A stretch of 64,000 nucleotides of DNA, taken from contig NC_066589.1 of assembly GCF_905475345.1 (NCBI RefSeq), forward strand, positions 62,001 to 126,000. The letters are read 5' to 3'. Within the stretch, counting starts at the first letter, position 1. Each line of letters starts with the position of its first letter. Both the position numbers and the translations under genes were made by a program. Below are positions 38,694 through 50,010 of this stretch, one piece after another. The notes beneath the pieces are model-generated. The model ran no database searches and had not been told where the DNA came from. It was given only the letters and a program-made list of their open reading frames with translations. Source of the DNA: Vespula vulgaris (lineage: Eukaryota > Arthropoda > Insecta > Hymenoptera > Vespidae).

Positions 38694-41399
38694 TTATGTT
38701 CTAATAATTCTGTTTTTTTGATTTCCATATCGTCGAACTTGCGTATTTCTTAACTTAAAGAATTTTTTCTCACCGGGTGAATTCTCTGTTTCCTAATTAG
38801 TAGAAAAAATATATTATGAAATAAATGATTTATAATATTAAATAGGCATATAATAAATAATAAAAGCTATCATGTTCCTATAAATAAAAATGTATTTATT
38901 ATACCGTAATTTTGTCTTGATTTGCTATAACACTAAACATTTGCGTTGGTGTTTGTTGCGAAGACGACTTTTGTAATTCATTGAAAAGTTCCTCCTTATC
39001 CTTTATCTAAAAAAATATTAGTTGGAATTATATTCATTTCTGTTAGATTTAACATAATGTAAGATTATTTTTACATTAATATTTGATTTTATATATTTAA
39101 AAAGTACTTACATTCTGTAACTTATTATTTTGAGATTGAGAATGTGAAAATGGTGGAGTTTTTAACATATTTACTTGCGTTTCCATTTGTTTATCAAGTT
39201 TAACTTGTATACTTCTATATTTTTGTTCAGCCAAAGCTAATTCTTTTTGATATTTTGTATACTTATTTTCTAATTCAGATTCAGTTTGATCTTTATCTTT
39301 ATTTTTGGCAATGTTACTAACACTTTTCTTTAACTTATTATTATTTTCTTTAATTTCAAAATCTTTATTGCGTAATGTATTGTTTTCAGCTTTAGCTTCT
39401 ACGAGTGCTTCATGAAGTTTCGTAATATCTTTTTTTAATTGTTCTATTGTATTCTTCATTTCTATAGTGGTAGTTTTAAATTCCTCCTTTAAAGTAGCCT
39501 CCTGCTTCTCTTGAATTTTTTTTTCAGATTGTTTTATACACTAGATAAAGAAAATAAATATAAAACATTCTTGAAATATTTGTAAATGATCTTACATAAT
39601 TTAAATAAAATACCTGAATTTGCATTTGATATTCCGCATACATCTCTGCTTTTTCTCTTTGTAAAGCTTCTATTGCTTTTTGAAGATTTATAATAGTAGT
39701 ATTTTCATTACTTTTTAAATACTGTATAGTATTTCCTGCTTGTTCCAATTTATTTTTAGTATCTAATAAATTATTTTCAAGGTATTTACATAGTTCTATT
39801 TTTTGTTCAATATCTTCAGTTAATTCATTCTCTTTCGCTTTGTTTTTACTTATCACTTCTAACAATTGTTTTACCTTCATTAAAATCAAAAATACATTGA
39901 TGTCAATCAACAGATGACACTGTAAATTTGCATATTCTAGTTTTATTACATACCTCGTTTGCTTTTTCTTGTGCTTCTTTTTCTTTCTCTTTTTCTAATT
40001 TTTCGATATTTTTAATTAACTCCGTATTCTGAGATGAGAGTATTGTTATCTGATTTCTGACATAAAAAATAAAATGTAGAGAAAAGTTTTATGAAATTAA
40101 TGCAATAATATTATCTTATATTCATTTTTACTTACATGTAAGAATTCATTTCTTCTTGCAATTTATTAATGTATATTTCTTTTTCGGTAATTAAATCTAG
40201 TGTATTCTTTGTTTTTTCCTCAATTTGTTTTATCGATAATTGTAACTGATCCTTTTCATTTACAATTATTTCATGTTCCTAAGATAAATATTATTAACAT
40301 CATTAAACCATTTGAATTATTATTAATTGTTCATTAATATGTGAATATATAAGAAAACATACTTTTATTAATTTTAACTTCTCTTCTGTATGAAGACTTA
40401 TTAAATAGTTTTTCTCAAAAGATAATTTCTCTTCATAACTTTTTGCTTCTTCTTCCAATATATGTTTTATCGAAATCAATTCTTGTATTCTATAAAATAT
40501 TTAAAAGCATAAGACTATTATATATAATAAATTCCATGTAAACTAATATATATCTATAATGTATAAAAAACAATATCTACTTTTTTTCTTGTATCACTAA
40601 GTTCTCTTCTACTTGATTAATATACTTTTGATGATCAGCATCTATGTTTATAAAAAATTAATAATTTAATTAATAACATAAAAATTGTAATATATATTAT
40701 GCTAATTATATTATACACCTTTTGTTTTCATATCATACAGTTGTTGTTCTTGTCGTTCTACTGTGTTTTTTTGCGTATCTATTATAGTATTGTATAAAGT
40801 CGTTAAATGATTTATATGTTCTTGAAATGTTTTCATACTCTCAGACATATAATTGCAATAGTTCGTTATCGTATCTATAGATTCCCATGTAGAAGTTAAT
40901 CTATAAAAAAAAAGTATATTAGAACTGTAAAAAAATTATATTGGAACTGTGTAATACTATAAGAAATGTAGCAATATAACAATAAAATTGATATTAATAT
41001 CTAACTTTTCAGATATTTCATCTTTAACACTGAGTTCATTTTCTAAATTTGTTGAAAGTGTCATTATATTATCTTCTGCCTCTTGTAATTTCTTTTGCAA
41101 AATTTGTATTTTGAGATCTTGATTGTTTGTTTGTTCTGTTTCATCTATACTTGATTTATAATCTTTTGTCTGAAAATTGAATTCGTTAATTATAATAAAA
41201 ATAATTTCACTCACAAAAGTAGATTTTCCAGAATTAAACGTACTTGCATTGAAGAAATCTGCATTCCTGTATGCTTTGACCATTGTCCTATTAGCGTATC
41301 AACAAATCTGCTACTAGTCTGACCTACTTTTCTTATTTTTTCAGGGCTATTTGTATGATGTAAAAAATTTCCCTTACGTTTACTTTCCTCTGATTGCAT
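38694..41399 (-). CDS. Long coiled-coil protein, SYCP1-like layout
   Basis: Minus-strand exons 5' to 3': 41399-41244, 41169-41006, 40900-40719, 40641-40581, 40489-40363, 40278-40136, 40056-39954, 39874-39614, 39540-39112, 39006-38905, 38792-38694; 608 residues. Short head (about 1-52, Ser/Lys-rich, with RFVDTLIGQWSKHTG), then about 480 residues of nearly uninterrupted Glu/Lys/Gln/Leu/Asn coiled coil, then a Ser/Thr/Pro-rich stretch (KTPPFSHSQSQ) and a basic tail containing SPGEKKFFKLR. Non-helical head, long rod and basic tail is the plan of synaptonemal-complex transverse filaments (SYCP1), but I cannot prove homology; any structural coiled-coil protein would also fit. The last exon was placed because reading through the donor at 38904 gives only two more codons, while the exon at 38792 joins in phase with a clearly coding tail. 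Confidence 0.8.
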
Positions 41400-42501
41400 T
41401 ATGATGTTTTAAGATGATGTTTTAAGAATAGAAATAAACTCTATTATGAATTAATAAGGAAATAATGAAAACTACTATACTTCGTATTTAACGTAATTCA
41501 CAAAAAAGAGATCGTCGTTTTTTCGTAACTTAATCGTATTGCACTTTGTATATACAAGAATCTGATATAGTTTCACGATATGGTAAGCGATTACACAATG
41601 ATATTTATAGAATATTTATAAAAATAATTTTGTTCATCTAAATATTTAGATACGTATAATTTTATTATTAAATATAATGACGTTAAGACACCCGATACTT
41701 CTTCGATATTTTCTTTTCCTTTCTTTTTTCTTTCTCTTTTTTTTTTTTTTTAATTTGACCAATCACTAGCTTTAGATTCGTTAAAATTCGAAGTACACTG
41801 CTGAAGTTAATTGAAGACTTCCATGTTATAAATTGTATGAACATGCAATTGCACAAAAATGTGTATAATTTTACAGAACAGACACAATTATTTTCAAAAA
41901 AATTAATTTTTGATAATTGTATTTATACAAATATTTGTCACTTTTTAAATTTTACTCTAATTGGTAAGAATAATGTACGTAATGTCTCATATTAAGTTCT
42001 TAACTTGACTTCAATTGAATTTAAATTATTTATAATTTTTAGTTTTAAACTTATATATATTATTTAAGTTTTATATTTGGAGTGTATTATTATTATATAT
42101 GTATATATTTTTAAGTAGTAATTTTAAAAGCATTAGTTCAGTGCCATTTCTTTTTATTCGCATATTAATGATACAAGTGTAATGAATTTAAGTAATCTTT
42201 CATATTGCATAAAAAGAAGAAGTTTTACATATTAGTGCCCATATATTAAAACGTATGTTACTTTAATAACTTTGTTCATTTCATTAGTATGATCTATTTT
42301 ACAACATTTTAAGTTTGACTCACAAAACTTTTTTATAATTATAAGAGTAATATTAGATATTATAATTTACATAGAGTATATGTAAAAAAAGATAGTTCTT
42401 TTACAATACAATTGTATACAATATAAAATATCTATAACAGTTTATTTTACTTCAATGTAATGTAAGGTGTCTCATTGAACTTCGATTAATTTATAATTAA
42501 G
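41400..42501. other. Intergenic between coiled-coil gene and DDOST
   Basis: 1.1 kb, AT-rich, holding the coiled-coil gene promoter (right of 41399) and the DDOST 3' UTR. A pyrimidine run (TTTCTTTTTTC-type) is at about 41704-41752. No coding signal. Confidence 0.5.
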
Positions 42502-44047
42502 TTATTCAGACTTAGTTTTTGTATCTTCTCGATAATGCAAAAATACTAAAGAAAATAGGAATACACCTCCCATCATTGAAAAAGCACTGACATAGTATGG
42601 AAATGCACTTGGAATAAATCGTTCATATTGCGTGTGCTGTAAAGGACGAACAGACACTTGAGTTGTACTATATAAGTGCGTTAAACCCATACGAATATAA
42701 TCTACTTTAAATTGATATACTCCATATACATCGGGAATCTTAAATCTTGCTTCATAGTGCCCTTTGCCAGTTGGCTTCATAGTCATGCGAACAAACGGAT
42801 CAATTCGCACAAATTCTAGTTGTAGGTCGTTTGTTTCATAAGGAACCCATTTATCACCAGATAGTTTTTCTACATCGATGGAATACACAACATCATCTTT
42901 TACGGTATAGGCTGGAGGAGGTTGTGTTTCTCCAATTTTGTGATGGTGAACAGCAGAGACTCGTATTACTCCGTTTTCTTTAAAGACCCATTGAGTCATA
43001 GCTCTAGCCACTGCTTCATTTCCTGATTTTTCATATTTTTGATCACCTATACAAAATATAGATATACAAAATTTTATTTCATACTCAAATAAATACTTTA
43101 GCACATGTATGTAAAAATTTGTATTACCTTGTACTTTTTGAACTGATTTTGTAAATGCTTCGTCGCTAAAGAAGAAGAGTGAACCAGAAAATAAAACTCT
43201 AGCATTGTTCCTAGCTTGCAGAGCTCCAATTAATAAAGTATTTTTACCAACAGCATGGGGATATTCTTTGATCGGATTATTCGGATTATAAGAATAAGCA
43301 GAATTAGCTGTAGTTAATAAACGAAGTAATAAAGGATTATTAGCATCTGCTATTAATCCTGTTCCTTCATATAATAACGGAGGAATTTTTTGATTTCCTA
43401 CAATAACGGAAGCATCAATTAAATTGGTTGGATTAGCTACTATCATGGTATGATAACCACTATCCGAAACATCATAATTCATATGATCGATGACAGAAGC
43501 CCCTTCTTCATCAATTTCAAAACCACATTCTGATGCAAGTTCACGTAATGCATCTCCTGATTGTGAAGATCCAGCAACCAATACATTTCCACCTCCATCA
43601 ATAAAATCAGTAATAGCGTCTACACTTAAAGAACCACCGAATTCTTCTATGGATGGTGCGAATATAATTAAATGTTGATACAGATATTCTCCATACTTTG
43701 AAAGTTGTAAATTAGCATCATCAGCTAATTTAAATATTAAACTATATCCACTATCTGTAATTACAAATTCATAGATCGAAATATAAAAAAAAAAAGCATT
43801 TTACTCTAAATGTAAGATTCTTTTCATAGATATTATTTCAATTTCTTTCATTTAGAAGGTAATAGAAAAATTAGTCATAACTGTCAATGATAAAAAATAC
43901 ATCTATACACGTACCTTGTAACGTTCTGAAAAATATGGAATGTGTTTCTTTAATTGCAAGATTATCAAGCAATACTAAAGTTGGTCCACCGGCATTCGCA
44001 AAAGCGAAAATACAGAGAAAACATAAATATTTAACCGTTAAGTTCAT
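42502..44047 (-). CDS. DDOST: Oligosaccharyltransferase 48 kDa subunit (DDOST)
   Basis: Non-catalytic subunit of the ER oligosaccharyltransferase that N-glycosylates nascent proteins. Minus-strand exons 5' to 3': 44047-43915, 43754-43128, 43046-42502; 434 residues. Signal peptide (about 1-19, CFLCIFAFANA), then TLVLLDNLAIKETHS, the conserved IIFAPSIEEFGG, FIDGGGNVLVAGSS, YPHAVGKNTLLIGALQARNNAR, WVFKENGVIRV, QLEFVRIDPFVR, VYGVYQFKVDY and RPLQHTQYERFIPSAFPYY, and one C-terminal membrane helix before a charged tail. The ATG at 44047 (context CAAA) is preferred to an in-frame ATG four codons upstream (44059). Intron 2 (43047-43127) is 81 nt, in frame and without stop codons, yet has good splice sites and splits the conserved sequence. 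Confidence 0.96.
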
Positions 44048-44576
44048 TTTGGTTATCATCTACAGTTTTGCCACGAGACACGACCAGTGTTATCGTGCTA
44101 AAGCACGTAGGGAATTTAGTTCACGTTTAAATGGGCAACAAAATCTCAAATAAAAATCTGTGCTGATCGAAGCACTACCTAGTAGTAAATTTCAAAAGTT
44201 GTCGCTTATTACAATAAAATAATAATAAAATGAGTAATGTAAATGTAACAAAAATTGTAGAGTATTACAAAAATGTTATGTCGAAGGAGGTGTGTACACT
44301 GTCGATAATGTGGAGACGCTATGATGTTTACTGTTCGAAATACAGTGGATTATTAACTTATTACTTATTGAAATCGTTTCGGTTAAGTTTTACTCATATC
44401 TTTTACATCACTTATTAAATACACATTTAATTCATTCAAAGATTATTCATCACAGATTAAATTCATTAAAATTTTTATTTATCTGTTATTACATACATTA
44501 CGTAATGAACATTTTTTGTTATTATCGTTTTTATTTTCCGCTTAATAATTTTTGTTAATTTATTTTGTACATATAT
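44048..44576. other. Intergenic between DDOST start and protease end
   Basis: 529 bp containing the DDOST promoter and the 3' UTR of the serine protease. No recognisable element beyond AT-rich sequence. Confidence 0.5.
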
Positions 44577-45780
44577 TTATTGTTGTATATAATTGTATTA
44601 TTCAGATGTTTGACTTTCATCTTCTTTAATATGATTTTTTATCCAATTCAGGTAACTGAATACACGAGTAAAAACATCTGGTCGATTTCTTGCACATGGA
44701 ATACCCCAAGAAACAACTCCGACTTGTTCGTCTCCGTCGATAAGAGGACCGCCAGAGTCACCCTGTATATCATCGAGTATATCATCGAGTATATTTTCTT
44801 AATAGTATTATAGAAAATAATTCAAAAGTACATACATGACAAGCACCTTCTCCATATTGATTTAAGGTACAAATATTCGTGTCGGAAACAGGAATTCTAG
44901 TAATTATTACCATTGTAGCACACTTTTTTTGATCGATTACTTTTAATTTGATGTGTTGAAGTTCGTTCGGTGAATTTCCAGGATACTGAAACGTGTCGAT
45001 AATGCAGTGCACACAAGTGACTTTATTTTTACGAATATATTTCTTTAAACTTATAAAATACTATAGTATAATATATACTTACGCTTGTTCTACCCCAACC
45101 CGACAATATAACATAACTGTCAATTTTTTGATAATTCTCTGTCGGTAAGTTAATTGGTTTTATTTTGTCGGTAAATTCAATATCCTTATCAACTTTAATC
45201 AATCCGATATCATTTTTTATTTTTCTTGGATCATATTCCTCGTGAGCTATTGTTACATTTGTTCGGTACAGATCACCACCTTTGTCTAAGGTATTAGTTC
45301 CTAATACAACGGTTATACGGCTAGCATCTAATCTGTTTTTATTTAATTAATGATACAATTATAAATTAAATAATATTTTTATGTTGTTTCATTCATGAAT
45401 TGTTTTTTTCATTTTAATGGTAGAATGCTCTACTAATAGAATTTTTCCTTTATTATGAATATTATGAATATTTCACGTAAACTCACCCAGCAAGACAATG
45501 AGCTGCAGTAAGGATCCATCGTTTATTTAAAATAGAACCTCCGCAGAAATGTTTTTCTTTAATACGAAGAGAAGCTTGATGTGGAAATTGTCCTTCTTCT
45601 GCGGCCGAACCACCGACAATTTTAGGAATTGACGAATCAGCTGTTTCAAAAAAAAAAAGAATTTTTAAAACTTTTCTCTTTTGCAATAATATCAATCGCT
45701 ATTTTATGTAGAATATAGTGTAGCTCACCAATCGCATCGTACATAGTGATTACACTACAAATATAAAGAAATAACAACAT
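44577..45780 (-). CDS. Secreted chymotrypsin-like serine protease (S1A)
   Basis: Minus-strand exons 5' to 3': 45780-45729, 45640-45487, 45332-45083, 44985-44836, 44762-44577; 263 residues as read. Signal peptide MLLFLYICSVITMYDAIA, short propeptide, then activation site KIVGGSAAEEGQFPHQ. Catalytic triad His in TAAHCLAG, Asp in NDIGLIKV, Ser in GDSGGPL; oxyanion and pocket context VVSWGIPCARNRPDVFTRV. The primary-pocket positions read Gly189 and Asp226, as in crab collagenase and some insect chymotrypsins, so trypsin-like Asp189 is absent. No clip domain. Past YLNWIK the frame as sequenced runs to TAA at 44577; one extra base in the 5-T run at 44636-44640 would instead give a more usual tail stopping at 44599. 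Likely a digestive or extracellular enzyme. Confidence 0.9.
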
Positions 45781-45851
45781 TTTGAATGCAATATATCAAA
45801 ATACGTCTACTAAGCTCTGTTTTCTACTATAATTCCAAAATTCTCTCGTAA

Positions 45852-45852
<1 letters not shown>

Positions 45853-45892
<40 letters not shown>
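45853..45892. repeat. (TA)n microsatellite overlapping the protease TATA box
   Basis: About 20 TA units. The minus-strand end nearest the gene reads TATATAAGTT, about 75 bp upstream of the start codon, in TATA-box position. Confidence 0.85.
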
Positions 45893-45893
<1 letters not shown>

Positions 45894-46724
45894 CGACAAG
45901 TTTCTAACGTTACATGTATTGAATTTCAACTCATAAAAAAGAATATTTAAATATGGGTCAGATATAAGTGATAAAAAATTACATCTGAAATGTATCTCAC
46001 GTACATTGAGATAACTGAAAGATATACTGGCGGTGTATTACTTATTTTACCGGAAGAGTACTATCGTGAGGTCAAAGAAGGCTGTTTGAAAAAAAAAAAA
46101 AAAAAAAAAAAAAAAGAAAAGAAAAAAAAATCGTAGCGCTTAATGTGACAATACTTGGGAAGTAGTATAGCAAGTAATAAATTAAATAATTAAATTACAA
46201 TATTAATTATTGATCTTTCCAAATATTTATACGGATGGGAAAATAATATATGAAAATTGTTACTTATGATAATAATTCGTTATTATCGTACAGTTTGAAT
46301 TATTTCGATTGTCATATATTATTGTATACGATTTCTTTAGACAATTATTTTATTACATTTCCAATATTTCGATCAAATATGAAAATTAAATTTTTAGTGC
46401 CATCTTCAGTCATTTAATGAATTTCACTACTAGAGTCAATGGCTGGTTAAATTTTCAAACCTTCTGTATTACAATGATTATTCTTACGAGGCACTGTTTT
46501 CGATATAAGCATATTGTATTTAATTTCACAGATTATTTTATTTAAAATAATCCTTTTTTTTTGTGTTTTTTATACTTTTGAACGGAAAGATTATAACCTA
46601 AAAAATTGTGTCTGCTGGTGACAGCAGTGCTGAGTATACGTCTTCTTTAACAACGTGTTAACTGTGCAGATGCGGCATTTAACAAACGTTTACCGCATAA
46701 AGTATTAATTAATTTTAAAAGACA
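45893..46724. other. Divergent protease / WARS1 intergenic region
   Basis: Upstream of both genes. Contains a 27-bp poly(A) run at 46089-46115. No coding sequence seen. Confidence 0.5.
46089..46115. repeat. Poly(A) tract
   Basis: 27 consecutive A followed by GAAAAG; intergenic. Confidence 0.9.
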
Positions 46725-48190
46725 ATGACTGCAGAAACTGTAGAAATCGAAGCGTTGTCTATAAATGGAACTGGTGATGAAGAAGATGTTGTAACACCGT
46801 GGAATGTTACGAGTAAAAATGATACTGGAATTGATTATGATAAATTAATAAGTAAGTTGTGAATTAAGTATTCCATGTGATAAGAAATTCTTTATATGTG
46901 TAATTAAAATTTTTTAATCATTTGACATCTAAACTTTTGCAAGTATGTTTTTATAAAATGTTCAAGGTTTGTTAATTTTGTTTTGAAATATTTATATTGT
47001 TTCAGAGAGATTTGGAAGTTCCAAGATAGACGATGAGTTGATAACTAGATTTGAAAAGATTACGCAAAAAAGGCCTCATCATTTTTTAAGAAGAGGAATA
47101 TTTTTTTCGCATCGTGATATGCACACTATATTAAATCTTTATGAACAAGGAAAACTGTTCTATCTTTATACAGGCAGAGGTCCTAGTTCAGATTCTATGC
47201 ATTTAGGACATTTAATACCATTTATGTTTTGTAAATGGTTACAAGATGTCTTCGAAGTTCCTTTGGTGATACAGTTGACGGACGATGAAAAGGCTATATG
47301 GAAAAACATAGATATAGAAAGTGCTATCAAGTTAGCATATAATAATGCAAAAGATATTATCGCTTGCGGCTTTAATCCAGCTAAAACATTTATTTTTTCC
47401 AATTTAGAACACATTGGAAATAATCCAGCTTTTTATCAAAATATGATTAGGATACAACGTTCTGTTACATACAATCAAGTGAAAGGTATATTTGGCTTTG
47501 GTGACAGTGATCCTATTGGAAAGATTGCATTCCCGCCAACTCAGGCTGCACCGGCAATCTCTGGAACATTTCCCTTTATTTTTCAAAATAAGAAAGTTCC
47601 CTGTTTGATACCATGCGCTATAGATCAAGATCCATACTTTCGGATGACAAGAGATGTAACACCTAAACTTGGATATCCTAAACCTGCTCTGTTACATTCT
47701 ACTTTTTTCCCAGCGTTGCAAGGTTCTAAAACAAAAATGTCTGCAAGCGATAGCAATACGGCAGTATTTTTAACGGATACACCCAAGCAAATAAAGAATA
47801 AAATTAACAAATATGCATTTTCTGGTGGGCAAGCCACTGTAGAAGAACACAGGCGATTAGGTGGAAATTGTGAAGTAGATGTGTCCTATCAGTGGCTGCG
47901 ATTCTTCTTAGAAGATGATGAAAAATTAAAAAATATCAGAGAAGTAAGTTTTTCTTCATAAATAACTTTATTAGAGCATCTTATTGTACAATTTCCGAAT
48001 AATCCTACGATTTAAATATTTCTAGGGATACACTAGCGGACAGATTCTCTCAGGAGAAATAAAAAAAGAGTTAATCGAAGTATTACAACCTCTTGTTGCT
48101 AAACATCAAGAAGCTAGAAGTAAAATAACGGATGAAATACTAAAGGAATTCATGACTCCGCGAGATTTAGGTTTTATAAGTAAAATTTAG
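46725..48190 (+). CDS. WARS1: Cytosolic tryptophanyl-tRNA synthetase
   Basis: Charges tRNA-Trp with tryptophan; class Ic synthetase. Exons: 46725-46851, 47006-47943, 48026-48190; 409 residues. Residues 43-60 begin the conserved core (KRFGSSKIDDELI, eukaryotic cytosolic type). The HIGH-type signature is GPSSDSMHLGHL (about 101-112), and KMSAS is the KMSKS loop; CAIDQDPYFRMTRDV and LLHSTFFPALQG are conserved. There is no N-terminal WHEP domain, unlike vertebrates; the 42-residue leader is acidic and does not look like a mitochondrial presequence, so this is the cytosolic enzyme. Head to head with the protease gene. Confidence 0.97.
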
Positions 48191-48339
48191 CTGTTAGACA
48201 ACTAGAACATCCGCACGAAACGTCCTTATTCGCAAGCTGTATTAAATTATCGTTAACTTTTAATTAATTTATCATTACGCAGCACATGTGTAGAGGCGTC
48301 TTTATACAATATCTGGGCCTTAAGGAAGTTTTCAAAGTT

Positions 48340-48345
48340 AATAAA
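48340..48345 (+). terminator. Poly(A) signal of WARS1
   Basis: AATAAA 150 bp after the WARS1 stop and before the next reading frame. Confidence 0.45.
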
Positions 48346-48498
48346 ATTAATTTAATTTTTCGATGATCCACTTGTTTCTTCATAAAACCCATGCTATTAA
48401 TCTCTTCCTTTTACGTGATTACAGATATATGTGTGCAATTCTAATATATAGATAGATCACGATGTCATCAGTATCTGTTAAGAAGTAAATAATATCAA

Positions 48499-48717
48499 AT
48501 GAAAATTTATAAAAGATTACGATTTCTAGTTATAGAAATGCAAAACATACGTTTCATTTTACGAAACGTTCGAAGTATAGCCACGATAGAAAATATCGTA
48601 GTACGAAAAACTTCCATCCTTCCGTTAGCAAACGATTCGGCCAAGAAGCTTTTCAATTGGATGGACTCAGCCGCAAGAAAACATTTTGGTGGTACGGGGA
48701 ATGGGGATCCTCTATGA
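48499..48717 (+). CDS. Unrecognised small basic protein
   Basis: 72-codon frame, ATG at 48499 or at 48538 (59 codons); stop TGA at 48715-48717. I do not recognise the family. The first half is rich in Arg, Ile and Val with almost no acidic residues (RFILRNVRSIATIENIVVRK), as a mitochondrial presequence; the second half is polar with KLFNWMDSAARKHFGG and ends GTGNGDPL. No membrane helix. Codon choice looks coding. A TTATAG just before the second ATG could be a splice acceptor, in which case the true start lies in an upstream exon. AATAAA follows at 49290. A second open frame overlaps part of the region, so the identity needs transcript support. Confidence 0.45.
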   Translation: MKIYKRLRFLVIEMQNIRFILRNVRSIATIENIVVRKTSILPLANDSAKKLFNWMDSAARKHFGGTGNGDPL

Positions 48718-50010
48718 GGATGTAGATCAAGTAAAGTCGGCGATGTGAAGATATCTCAACGGAAATTCGACGATATAGTATGTTGGTGTCGGGTGGACGG
48801 AAAAAGTAGGATTGCAGGAGGTAGAAGAAGAGACGGAGGAGGAGGAGAGAGAAAGAGAGGGTGAGGAAATGCAAATGGAGAAGTCCAGTGTTTCCAGCAC
48901 TCTTCGAAAATTGCGTAGCAGAGCCAGCATTTTATATCAAACAGTTCAATGTTTGCCGAGTAACCAGAGCCAATTTTGCCCGATAGTTATTTTCCGTGCC
49001 AACCCTTTTTCGAAGCTTTATGTTGATATTATTCTCAGACCTTTGGATAATAACGAACTCATCGAGTATTATTTATATTGAAAGGCTTATATACCAATCG
49101 AATGTGTAAGAGATCGAATAATAATCGGCCCTCTCTATATATATTTATGTATCTACTACATACTACACACACGCGTGTGTCGTATATATATAAATGTGTG
49201 TATATATATAAAGCTACATATATCCATGGGTGTTGAAGATACATCGAAGAGCATATCTCTTTTTATTTTTTGTGTATTCTATGGAGACGAATAAATATTT
49301 ATATCATTTTTATCGAGGGGGTTGTGAAAAAGAACGAGCTTTGTAATAACCTTGCGACCGAAGGCCAGCAAGTGACAGAGAAACAATGGTTAAAAGGATT
49401 TTGCAATAAAGTCATCCCCGACTATCTTTATTACTAGCAAAGCGTATATTCATCGCAAAAGATTCAACGGAAAATCTTTACTGTGAGAGTTTGCTTTGAT
49501 ATTACGTATAGTATACATATGTATCACAAGAGATCGTAAAAGTATGTAAAATTGAGATAATTATTTTTTTTTTTTAGTGCAGCGTTCTATTCGGTAGTAA
49601 ACACATACACACACACACACGCACATACGATACTATATTTCATATGTTTAAATCTGTTTTATTTCTTTCAGTTATTCTTTTTCAAAACGCTGAGTCCCGA
49701 TTTATGCGAATACTTCTCATAAGAGAACGTACGACGCGACCATGTTACGGGAATATTTTTTACGGTAGAGAAAGAATAAAACTTATATAATTTCTCAGAA
49801 GTAACCGCGTCTCTCTCTTGGCTGTCCTCCTCCCGAGGCAGTCGTTATAGTTACACCGTATATTGTCTTGAAACAATGGCGTGGTGGCAAAACAAAGGGA
49901 TAAGCGAGAAAAAAGGTCAAAGACGAGACCGGTGAAATATAATAATACTCGCGGAGCGAGAAAGCTCGCGTTTCATCGTAGCGGTTTAACCCTCTCTCTA
50001 TATGTACATG
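48718..50010. other. CpG-rich flank, no gene called
   Basis: Composition changes here to CpG-rich sequence. GA-rich stretch at 48812-48870, CA microsatellite at 49601-49627, AATAAA at 49290. Reading frames present are short and do not look coding. Confidence 0.5.
49601..49627. repeat. (CA)n microsatellite
   Basis: About 13 CA units with one T and one G interruption. Confidence 0.9.

Noticed and set aside
47166..47837. Minus-strand frames opposite WARS1
   Set aside because: Shadow frames of a well-conserved coding exon on the + strand.
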